Assembly (NCBI GenBank): GCA_900550705.1
Contig: URTG01000035.1
Location: 1-12,266 of the forward strand
DNA from: an uncultured Eubacteriales bacterium
Lineage (GTDB): Bacteria > Bacillota > Clostridia > Oscillospirales > Oscillospiraceae
Length of the DNA: 12,266 nucleotides
Direction: 5' to 3'
Shown: positions 7,086-12,266 of the stretch, piece after piece
Layout: each line of letters begins with the position of its first letter
How positions within the stretch are numbered: position 1 is the stretch's first letter
Position numbers and translations under genes: made by a program
The notes under the pieces: generated by a model
Database searches by the model: none
The model's input: the letters and a program-made list of their open reading frames with translations, nothing else
What the model was told of the DNA's origin: nothing

Positions 7086-7772
7086 TCAGTCGAACAGGGT
7101 ATGGGCCACGTCCTTTTCCAGCGCTTCCCGCCGGAGGCGGATCAGGGTCTCAAAGGCACAGTTGACCTCTACCTTGCCGTCCACCAGGACGAAGCCGCCC
7201 CGCATGGGGCGGGTCTCCTCGCTGAGGGTCAGCAGGCCGTTCCCCGTCACCATGGCGGCGGTGGAGTGGACCACCTTCCCCAGCAGGGCCCCCACCTTGG
7301 TGCCGGAGATGGCCTCCGGCAGGTCGGGGACGGAGCCCTTCACCAGGGCCTCGTTGGCGGCGACCACCACCTGCTTGCCCACCCGGGCCCGGTCCTTGGG
7401 GGAGAACACCAGCTGCTCCCGGCCGGTGGTGGAGGCCTCCAGCACCAGGCGGGTGAGCAGGGCCACATAGTCCGCCTCGGGCAGGGCGCACAGCTTGTCC
7501 AGCGCCAGGTCAAAGGCCTCGGACACCACCTGCTGCTTGGCGGCCAGCTCCAGCTTCCGCCGCTCCATCTGGGCGGCGGAGCTCAGGCGCTCCAGGCGCT
7601 CGTCGGCGGCCCGCTTGCCCCGGGCCAGGATGTCGGCCCGCTCCTTCTCCGCCTGGGCCTGGGCCTCCTGGCGGATGGCCTGGACCTTGGCGTCGGTCTC
7701 GGCCCGCAGCCGGTCGGCCTCCGCCTGGGCGTCCTGACGGATCTTCTCCGTGATTTTTTCGATTCCTTCCAT
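7086..7772 (-). CDS. ntpE: V-type ATPase subunit E (peripheral stalk)
   Basis: Predicted 228-residue subunit E, which pairs with the H/G-type peptide to make the peripheral stalks that hold A3B3 against rotation. Residues 1-90 form a long charged Ala/Glu/Arg-rich helix. Residues 95-228 form the globular head that contacts subunit B, with the typical ending GGFVLVDGKVEVNCAFETL followed by a short basic helix. I chose the ATG at 7772, giving MEGIEKITEKI; an upstream extension of 100 codons would read back into ntpK in another frame and has no family resemblance. GGAAAGGA lies upstream of this start. The gap to ntpK is 20 bases. Confidence 0.95.
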   Translation of the reverse strand: MEGIEKITEKIRQDAQAEADRLRAETDAKVQAIRQEAQAQAEKERADILARGKRAADERLERLSSAAQMERRKLELAAKQQVVSEAFDLALDKLCALPEADYVALLTRLVLEASTTGREQLVFSPKDRARVGKQVVVAANEALVKGSVPDLPEAISGTKVGALLGKVVHSTAAMVTGNGLLTLSEETRPMRGGFVLVDGKVEVNCAFETLIRLRREALEKDVAHTLFD

Positions 7773-7792
7773 AAACGGTGATCCTTTCCCGC

Positions 7793-8323
7793 TTATGCGC
7801 TGATATTGATCAGCATCAGCATAGAGGCCAGCAGAGACAGAATGGCGTAGAACTCCACGGTGATGCACAGCACCATGCCCTTGGACCAGTCGTCGGGCTT
7901 CTTGGCCAGAATGTTGATGGAGCCGGCGGCCACGCGGCCCTGGGCGATGGCGGAGAACAGACCGCCCAGCGCCATGGGCAGGCAGGCCACAAAATACTGC
8001 ATACCCTGGTTCACCGTCAGCTGGGGCAGGGTGCCGGACAGCAGACCCATGCGGAAGATGGCGAAGAACCACACCACCAGGCCATACAGGCCCTGGGTGC
8101 CGGGAATGACCTGAAGGATCATGACCTTACCGAACTTGCTGGGGTCCTCGCACAGCAGGCCGGTGCCCGCCTCGCCGGCCATGCCGGTGCCCTTGGCGGA
8201 GCCGATGCCGCTGAGCACCGCCGCCAGGCCCGCGCCCAGCAGGGCCAGGGCCAGGCCGCCGATGGTGCCTAAAAACGTTGCGCTCTGATACATTTCCATC
8301 ATCTGAGAAGCGTCCATTTGCAT
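7793..8323 (-). CDS. ntpK: V-type ATPase subunit K (membrane rotor ring, duplicated c subunit)
   Basis: Predicted 176-residue proteolipid with four membrane helices, a tandem duplication of the two-helix c subunit. The ring carries ions through the membrane. GIGSAKGTGMAGEA (39-52) ends helix 1, and helix 2 has IPGTQGLYG (73-81). Helix 3 has SAIAQGRVAAG and helix 4 has TVEFYAIL. Aligned by motif, T76, Q77, Q128 and E157 match the Na+ ligands T64, Q65, Q110 and E139 of E. hirae NtpK, with I73 in place of L61. As in NtpK, only the second hairpin carries the carboxylate. Start ATG at 8323 has TAAGGAGG 9 bases upstream, overlapping the ntpI stop; an in-frame ATG two codons later is possible. The protein is about 20 residues longer than NtpK, mainly at the N-terminus and the helix 2-3 loop. 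Confidence 0.96.
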   Translation of the reverse strand: MQMDASQMMEMYQSATFLGTIGGLALALLGAGLAAVLSGIGSAKGTGMAGEAGTGLLCEDPSKFGKVMILQVIPGTQGLYGLVVWFFAIFRMGLLSGTLPQLTVNQGMQYFVACLPMALGGLFSAIAQGRVAAGSINILAKKPDDWSKGMVLCITVEFYAILSLLASMLMLINISA

Positions 8324-8337
8324 TTGTTATGTCCTCC

Positions 8338-10299
8338 TTAATTTTTGATCACGTCGTAATATTTGGTATGGAAGTTCAGGGGCCGGAAGGGCTTGCCTCC
8401 GTCCTGATAGAACTTGTTGAAATACTCCAGGCATTGCAGGCGCAGGTCGTGCACGTAGCAGCCCAGAAGGTTCAGCGCGAAGTTCAGCGTATTGCCCACC
8501 AGAGAGATCACCAGGAAGATCACCAGGTTCCCGGGGATGGCACCCAGGGTATTGAACACCTGAGCAATGACCGAGCCGGCCAGCATCAGGGCCATCAGTC
8601 GGGAGTAGGACAGAATATCGCCGAAGTATCCGGTGATGTGGTTATACAGAGAGCCGAAGATACCGGTGAGCTTGCCCAGCCCCTTCTCCGTCATCACGGG
8701 GCCGGCCACCACCATTGCGCCGCCCAGAAGGAGCACCAGCTTGGTGACGTTCAGCACCGCCAGGGCGATGCCGGCGAAGACCACCCACCAGGTGACCTCC
8801 TCCCACACCGCGTCCATCACCTGGCCGTCCCGCAGCTTTTTGTAAAAGCTGATGGCCATGCCGGTGAGGATCTGGACGAAGCCCAGGCACATGGCCCCGA
8901 TGAGGATCATCATGGTGTCGTCCAGGGGGGTGAACAGGGCGGGCAGGGCGAAGCTGTCGTTGATCCCCGTCAGCTTAAAGAACTGGGTCAGGAAATCGCC
9001 GAAGAAGCCGCCGGTGAGCGCCCCCATGAGGAAGGTGCTGACGCCGCACAGGGTGAGCAGTCCGCACATATGGGCCAGCGTCCCCTCCGGCTTTTTCTTC
9101 TTCAGGACCAACAGGCCCAGCAGGAACATCACCAGGCCGTACCCCATGTCCGCCATCATAATGCCGTAAAACAGGATGAAGAAGGGGGCCATCAGGGGGT
9201 TGGGGTCCAGCGACCCGTAGGCGGGCAGGGAGTACATCTCCGTCACCATGCTCAGCGGCCGGGTGAGCCAGTTGTTTTTCAGCCGGACGGGCACCTTGGG
9301 GTAGTCCTCCGGCGCGGGGTCGGTCACCGACCAGGCGCAGGGATAGGGGGTCAGCATCTCCTCCACCCGGGGCCAGTCCTGGGCGGACACCCAGCCGTTG
9401 AGGAAGAAGGTCTGGCTGGTGTCCAGCATCCCGTCTCGGGCGGCCTCCCGGTTCATTTCGGCCTCGCTGCGGTCGGCCAGCTGCTCCAGCTGAGCCCGCT
9501 GTCCGCCCAGACCGGCCAGGTCGGCCTCCAGTTTCTTCTGCTCCTCGGTGAGGGCGTGCTCCGTCTGGTCCAGGCGGGCCAGGTTTTCTGCCGCCGTGCC
9601 CGTCCAGTCCCGGAGATTGGCCCGGGACCAGCCCAGGGCCTTCAGCTTGTCCAGGGCGTCGCCGCTCTGGCTGGCGTGGCTGACCAGCAGCGCGTACTGC
9701 TGCTCCCGGTCGGCGGAGACCAGCGACAGCTGGGTCAGCTCTCCTGCCTCCCGGGCGGCCTGCTCCGCCTGGGCGAAGGGGAGATTGCCCGGCAGGGTGC
9801 CCAGCTGGATCTCCACCTGTCCGGTGGACTGGGTCTCCAGGGGCAGGTCCAGCGCCCGCCAGGGGGTCAGCGCCGCCCGCTGGGCGGCCAGCTTGCTCAG
9901 CTCGCCCCGGATGGCGGTCATGCGCTGCTCCGCCCCGTTGATCTGCTGGGTGGTGCTCCAGGCGGCCTGAGCCGCCGATTCCTCAAAGAGCTGCGTCTCG
10001 GTCAGGTCCGGCTTGGGGGTGAGAAAGCCGGTTTTATCCGGTGCATAGCGCTTCAGCGTCTCCAGTGACCGGACCACCGCGTTCCGGCGCTCCTGGGCGC
10101 TGCGAAACGCCTGGTCGTCCGGCCGGGAGAGACGGTGCTTCATCTCCTCCAGCAGCGCCTGACGGTCGGGGTCCTCGTCCCCCTCCGCCCCGGCCTCGTC
10201 GATCTCCACGCAGCCCATGCGCTGAAGCTGCCGCAGAATGTCCGTCTGGTCATCCCGCATGGCGATCAGCTGCAAATGCTTCATTTTGACGATGGCCAT
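8338..10299 (-). CDS. ntpI: V-type ATPase subunit I (a-type stator, ion channel half)
   Basis: Predicted 653-residue subunit I. The N-terminal half (about 1-330) is a cytosolic arm with coiled coils that binds the peripheral stalks. The C-terminal half (about 340-640) has seven or eight membrane helices and forms the ion half-channels against the K ring. FYGIMMADMGYGL is the typical first membrane motif. The essential arginine is R567 in SYSRLMALMLAG. I chose ATG at 10299 (MAIVKMKHLQL), because it overlaps the upstream ntpF stop as TGATG and conserved sequence begins there; an upstream ATG 10 codons earlier lies inside ntpF. Length is normal. The stop codon overlaps the Shine-Dalgarno of ntpK. 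Confidence 0.96.
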   Translation of the reverse strand: MAIVKMKHLQLIAMRDDQTDILRQLQRMGCVEIDEAGAEGDEDPDRQALLEEMKHRLSRPDDQAFRSAQERRNAVVRSLETLKRYAPDKTGFLTPKPDLTETQLFEESAAQAAWSTTQQINGAEQRMTAIRGELSKLAAQRAALTPWRALDLPLETQSTGQVEIQLGTLPGNLPFAQAEQAAREAGELTQLSLVSADREQQYALLVSHASQSGDALDKLKALGWSRANLRDWTGTAAENLARLDQTEHALTEEQKKLEADLAGLGGQRAQLEQLADRSEAEMNREAARDGMLDTSQTFFLNGWVSAQDWPRVEEMLTPYPCAWSVTDPAPEDYPKVPVRLKNNWLTRPLSMVTEMYSLPAYGSLDPNPLMAPFFILFYGIMMADMGYGLVMFLLGLLVLKKKKPEGTLAHMCGLLTLCGVSTFLMGALTGGFFGDFLTQFFKLTGINDSFALPALFTPLDDTMMILIGAMCLGFVQILTGMAISFYKKLRDGQVMDAVWEEVTWWVVFAGIALAVLNVTKLVLLLGGAMVVAGPVMTEKGLGKLTGIFGSLYNHITGYFGDILSYSRLMALMLAGSVIAQVFNTLGAIPGNLVIFLVISLVGNTLNFALNLLGCYVHDLRLQCLEYFNKFYQDGGKPFRPLNFHTKYYDVIKN

Positions 10300-10613
10300 C
10301 AGCGATCCACAACCCTTTCTACAATCCACTGAGCCGCCTGGTCCAGCCGCTTCCGCGCCTGTTCCTTCTGCCGCTCACAGTCCTGCTGCGCCGCGTCCAG
10401 CACCTGCTTGGTGATACCCGCCGCCTGCTCCTCCGCCTGGTGCATCAGCGCCTTGGCTTCGGCCTCCGCATGGCTGCGCTGCTCCTCCCGCATCTGTCGG
10501 GCCTCCTTCTGGGCCGCCTGGATGCGCTGCTTGCTCTCCGCCGCAGCCGCCTCCCGCATTCGGTTGGACTCCGCTTCGCTCTCCGTCACTTTTTGAATGG
10601 CTTCCAACGCCAT
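10299..10613 (-). CDS. ntpF: V-type ATPase H/G-type peripheral stalk subunit
   Basis: Predicted 104-residue, almost entirely helical, Glu/Gln/Ala/Arg-rich protein with no membrane segment. It matches by composition, size and position the stalk subunit called H in A-type, G in eukaryotic and NtpF in E. hirae enzymes, which forms a right-handed coiled coil with subunit E. Sequence of such coiled coils is weakly diagnostic, so the call leans on its place as first gene of the operon directly before ntpI. The ATG at 10613 has AAAAGGTGG about 8 bases upstream. Its stop overlaps the ntpI start by one base. The symbol varies between organisms (ntpF, ahaH, atpH). Confidence 0.88.
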   Translation of the reverse strand: MALEAIQKVTESEAESNRMREAAAAESKQRIQAAQKEARQMREEQRSHAEAEAKALMHQAEEQAAGITKQVLDAAQQDCERQKEQARKRLDQAAQWIVERVVDR

Positions 10614-10668
10614 GATCTCACCACCTTTTTCAGATTCTCAGTCAGACCGCAAACGCTGTCTACGGACT

Positions 10669-10697
10669 ATTTTATGTGAAGTTTTCAAAAAATGCAA
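10669..10697 (-). promoter_or_regulatory. Sigma-70 promoter of the V-ATPase operon
   Basis: On the minus strand, TTGCAT (10697-10692) and TAAAAT (10674-10669) are separated by 17 bases. Transcription would begin near 10661, giving a leader of about 48 bases before the ntpF ATG. The leader contains only a weak AGAC/GTCT stem and is too short for a known riboswitch. A second TATAAT-like box near 10825 has no good -35. Confidence 0.72.
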
Positions 10698-10868
10698 GTA
10701 TTATTTTCCTCGTCCGTCATTTTTCATTCGACGACTTTTTCTTGTTTCCCTGATTTTCGGAACCTTTTCCCGTGACTTTTGTGGTTTTGCCCACTGTGGC
10801 CCGTGCTCCTTTGTAGAATTATACATTTTCGCGATTCTGTCGGATTGCTCGATTTTCTCCTGTACATT
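10698..10868. other. AT-rich, purine-skewed spacer without a supported gene
   Basis: Between the operon promoter and the upstream terminator lies a stretch that is purine-rich on the minus strand (40 of 60 bases in 10681-10740 and 42 of 60 in 10741-10800). Because of the skew, stops are rare in several minus frames and short Lys/Arg-rich open frames of about 25-47 codons appear. None has a consistent start with a good ribosome site and a protein-like pattern. It may serve as an upstream promoter or regulator-binding region; I see no clear operator. Confidence 0.4.
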
Positions 10869-10870
10869 TC

Positions 10871-10911
10871 AAAAGGCTCGCAGCTGTAAAATACAGCTGC
10901 GGGCCTTTTTT
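10871..10911. terminator. Bidirectional intrinsic terminator between the DUF4015 gene and the V-ATPase operon
   Basis: AAAAGGCTCGCAGCTGTA (10871-10888) pairs over 18 positions with 10892-10909 around a 3-base AAA loop, with a single non-Watson-Crick pair (T-G). In the plus direction it ends in TTTTTT (10906-10911). In the minus direction it ends in CCTTTTGAAAT. It should stop transcripts of the minus-strand DUF4015 gene, whose stop is about 85 bases upstream. The stronger T-run points the other way, although no plus-strand gene is evident nearby. Confidence 0.82.
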
Positions 10912-10994
10912 GATACCGCCTTTATCTTTTGCAGGACGGCATCGCTCGAATAGAGAACGGCATCTGGGTTCTTTCTCATTTTTGACGGACCACC

Positions 10995-12059
10995 TCACGG
11001 CTCCGCCACCGCCTGCCCCGCCGGGCAGTCCGCCGCAAAGGCGTCGGTGAGCAGCACCGCCCGGTCCAGCAGCTTGCGGCTGGTCAGCCAGGGGATGGGG
11101 TCCTCCTCCCCCGCCGCCGTCTTCAGCCACAGGCCCAGGGTCCCGCCGGACAGGTCCGTGCCGGTGAGGCCGCTGAGCTGCGCCTGCTCCGTCAGCGCCG
11201 CCCGGTCGGTGCACAGGGAGACCTTGGCCCCGTAGGGCGCGGCGGCCTGCTCCGCCAGGGTGAGGAACTGCTGCACCGCCGCCCCCCGGTCCTCCGGGGC
11301 GTTGGTGATCCGTTCCACCTTCCCCTGGGTGGGGAAGGCGGCGCAGTTCAATACGATCTCATCAAAGCCCAGCTCGGCCAGCTCCCCCACCAGACCGGCC
11401 AGATAGCGCTGCGCCTCCTCATTGGCCGGGTCCAGCCAGCGCAGACGGTTCTCGTCCCGCCAGTTGCCCCCGGCGGCGCGGAGCGCCAGCCTGTTCCGGT
11501 GGTAGGGCACCGAATTGTCCCGGAAGCAGTTCACCAGGGCGGCGGTGGGGCAGCCCTTCTGGGTCCACTGGCGCAGCAGGTCGTTGTTGGTCTCCGGCCC
11601 GTTGACCCCGGCGTAGGCCGCCAGGTCCTGGTCGGAGTGCCAGGCCAGCCGCCCCTCCCGGTCCTTCATCTCCAGCACCGCGCCGTCGGCCCCGGCCCCA
11701 TGGAGCTTCTGCTCCGCCGTGCCGTCCTCCAGGGCGGACAGGGGCAAGGTAATATACTTCACGCCGGTCTGCTCCGCCGGCGGAGCCGTGGATGTGTCGG
11801 AGGAGTCACTTGCGTCCTCCTTTGGCTTCTCCACCACGCTCACGTCTCCCACGTCGGGCAGGTCGTCCTTTTTCTGGGAGAAAAAGGGCAGGTGGAGGCG
11901 CACCCCGCCGTCGGTGTAAAAGATGTATTTCTGCCCGAAAAACAAGCCGGCCAGCGCCAGCACCACAAGCACCGCCAGCACCCCGGCAATGACCCGCAGA
12001 TAGTCTGTCAACGTCCGGCGGCCCCGATAGCCGCCCACCCGATCTCTGGAACGACGCAT
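10995..12059 (-). CDS. Membrane-anchored DUF4015 (glycosidase-like TIM-barrel) protein, probably degenerate
   Basis: Predicted 354-residue protein. A short basic N-terminus (1-21) precedes one hydrophobic helix at about 22-42, so it is likely tethered with the bulk outside the cell. A Ser/Asp/Thr-rich linker follows at about 75-98. The domain from about 99 to 350 resembles DUF4015 putative glycoside hydrolases: a strand with AVLEMKD (127-133), AALVNCFRD (173-181), GNWRDE...RWLDP (198-211) and GFDEIVLNCAAFP (231-243). In typical members the last motif reads, as I recall it, FDEIQFDYxRFP, so the acid after the strand is N238 here and the following arginine is Ala. The protein may bind carbohydrate without hydrolysing it. 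The ATG at 12059 has AGGAGGAG about 7 bases upstream. It is a single-gene unit with its own promoter. Family assignment from motifs; substrate unknown. Confidence 0.75.
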   Translation of the reverse strand: MRRSRDRVGGYRGRRTLTDYLRVIAGVLAVLVVLALAGLFFGQKYIFYTDGGVRLHLPFFSQKKDDLPDVGDVSVVEKPKEDASDSSDTSTAPPAEQTGVKYITLPLSALEDGTAEQKLHGAGADGAVLEMKDREGRLAWHSDQDLAAYAGVNGPETNNDLLRQWTQKGCPTAALVNCFRDNSVPYHRNRLALRAAGGNWRDENRLRWLDPANEEAQRYLAGLVGELAELGFDEIVLNCAAFPTQGKVERITNAPEDRGAAVQQFLTLAEQAAAPYGAKVSLCTDRAALTEQAQLSGLTGTDLSGGTLGLWLKTAAGEEDPIPWLTSRKLLDRAVLLTDAFAADCPAGQAVAEP

Positions 12060-12113
12060 GGTGTCTCCTCCTGTCGTCTTTGGATTTGAACATTTTTCCC
12101 GCTTTGTGCCCCT

Positions 12114-12142
12114 ATTATAGCAACCCCGCCCCGCCTTTGCAA
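12114..12142 (-). promoter_or_regulatory. Near-consensus sigma-70 promoter of the DUF4015 gene
   Basis: On the minus strand TTGCAA (12142-12137) and a perfect TATAAT (12119-12114) have an exact 17-base spacer. The predicted start of transcription is near 12107, about 48 bases before the ATG. The spacer is very GC-rich (AGGCGGGGCGGGG). This looks like a strong constitutive promoter. Confidence 0.85.
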
Positions 12143-12182
12143 CTGGTGATTTTGCCGGAAGCGGCGCGGGCCGCCTGCGTCC

Positions 12183-12201
12183 TCTACCTTATATAAGTAG
12201 A
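12183..12201. repeat. Near-perfect palindrome
   Basis: TCTAC (12183-12187) and GTAGA (12197-12201) flank the self-complementary TTATATAA, with a single unpaired C at 12188. Without that C it would be a perfect 18-bp palindrome. It lies 40 bases beyond the -35 box of the DUF4015 gene, and could be an operator or part of a dispersed repeat. Confidence 0.4.
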
Positions 12202-12215
12202 ATACCAGACTGTCG

Positions 12216-12252
12216 AAAAAGTCCTTCCGGCCAAAGGATTCGGAGGGAAGGA
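12216..12252 (-). terminator. Terminator of an off-window minus-strand gene
   Basis: On the minus strand TCCTTCC (12252-12246) pairs with GGAAGGA (12228-12222), followed by C and TTTTT (12220-12216). The loop of 17 bases is long, so the stem is moderate. It fits the end of a minus-strand gene lying to the right of the window. Confidence 0.55.
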
Positions 12253-12266
12253 TAGTTGGAAAGGGA

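Noticed and set aside
7773..8072. 100-codon N-terminal extension of ntpE
   Set aside because: It overlaps ntpK in another frame; the family N-terminus and a Shine-Dalgarno site both point to the ATG at 7772.
8278..10068. 596-codon plus-strand open frame opposite ntpI
   Set aside because: Antisense to ntpI with the same shadow composition (GQ/HH runs); no motif and no ribosome site of note.
10300..10329. 10-codon N-terminal extension of ntpI
   Set aside because: It lies inside ntpF, while ATG at 10299 gives the typical N-terminus and a TGATG coupling with the ntpF stop.
10700..10866. Lys/Arg-rich short minus-strand frames of about 25, 41 and 47 codons
   Set aside because: Several frames are open at once because of purine skew; start sites lack consistent ribosome sites and the peptides look random.
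10614..10870. Riboswitch in the V-ATPase leader (for example a Na+-sensing class)
   Set aside because: The predicted leader from the best promoter is only about 48 bases and no recognisable aptamer is seen.
10869..10979. 36-codon minus-strand frame after the DUF4015 gene (starts MRKNPDAV)
   Set aside because: A GAGGTGG lies upstream, but the frame runs through the whole terminator stem and ends at its base, so coding is unlikely.
1..12266. CRISPR array, tRNA, rRNA or insertion sequence
   Set aside because: No regularly spaced direct repeats, cloverleaf-like segments, rRNA signatures or transposase genes were seen on either strand.

Overview
The window looks like chromosomal DNA from a high-GC gut-type clostridium, probably Oscillospiraceae (Flavonifractor/Lawsonibacter-like). 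This rests on an all-in-one-operon V-type ATPase in the Firmicute gene order, strong Gram-positive Shine-Dalgarno sites, GTG and TTG starts, and compact GC-rich coding. The placement is an inference without any search.

Layout. Positions 1-60 hold an intrinsic terminator for a plus-strand gene that lies off the left edge. Next, on the plus strand, is a single AT-richer gene for an AAA-type ATPase with a C-terminal DUF234 (nuclease-like) domain. It has its own promoter and a 9-bp inverted-repeat operator candidate over the -10 box. A REP-like hairpin remnant and a shared terminator separate it from the convergent V-ATPase operon.

Positions 1753-10613 (minus strand) carry a complete nine-gene V/A-type ATPase operon. 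In transcription order it is H/G-type stalk peptide (ntpF), I (a), K (c ring), E, C (d), F (ntpG), A, B, D, the same order as the Enterococcus hirae ntpFIKECGABD genes. A sigma-70 promoter lies 5' of it and a strong terminator follows ntpD. The K subunit keeps the side chains that bind Na+ in E. hirae NtpK, so the machine is predicted to be Na+-coupled. Most gene junctions are tight or overlapping, but two spacers (E-C and G-A) each carry two GC-rich hairpins and may tune expression of segments of the mRNA.

Positions 10995-12059 (minus strand) encode a membrane-anchored DUF4015-type (glycosidase-like) protein that appears to have lost a signature acidic residue. It has its own near-consensus promoter, and a terminator separates it from the V-ATPase operon. 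The right edge holds a palindrome and the terminator of a further minus-strand gene outside the window.

The core of the window is a well-known system. I did not find a clearly new multi-gene system. The most useful leads are the paired intergenic hairpins, the DUF234 gene with its operator, and the degenerate DUF4015 active site. Long plus-strand open frames opposite the V-ATPase genes are GC-driven antisense shadows.
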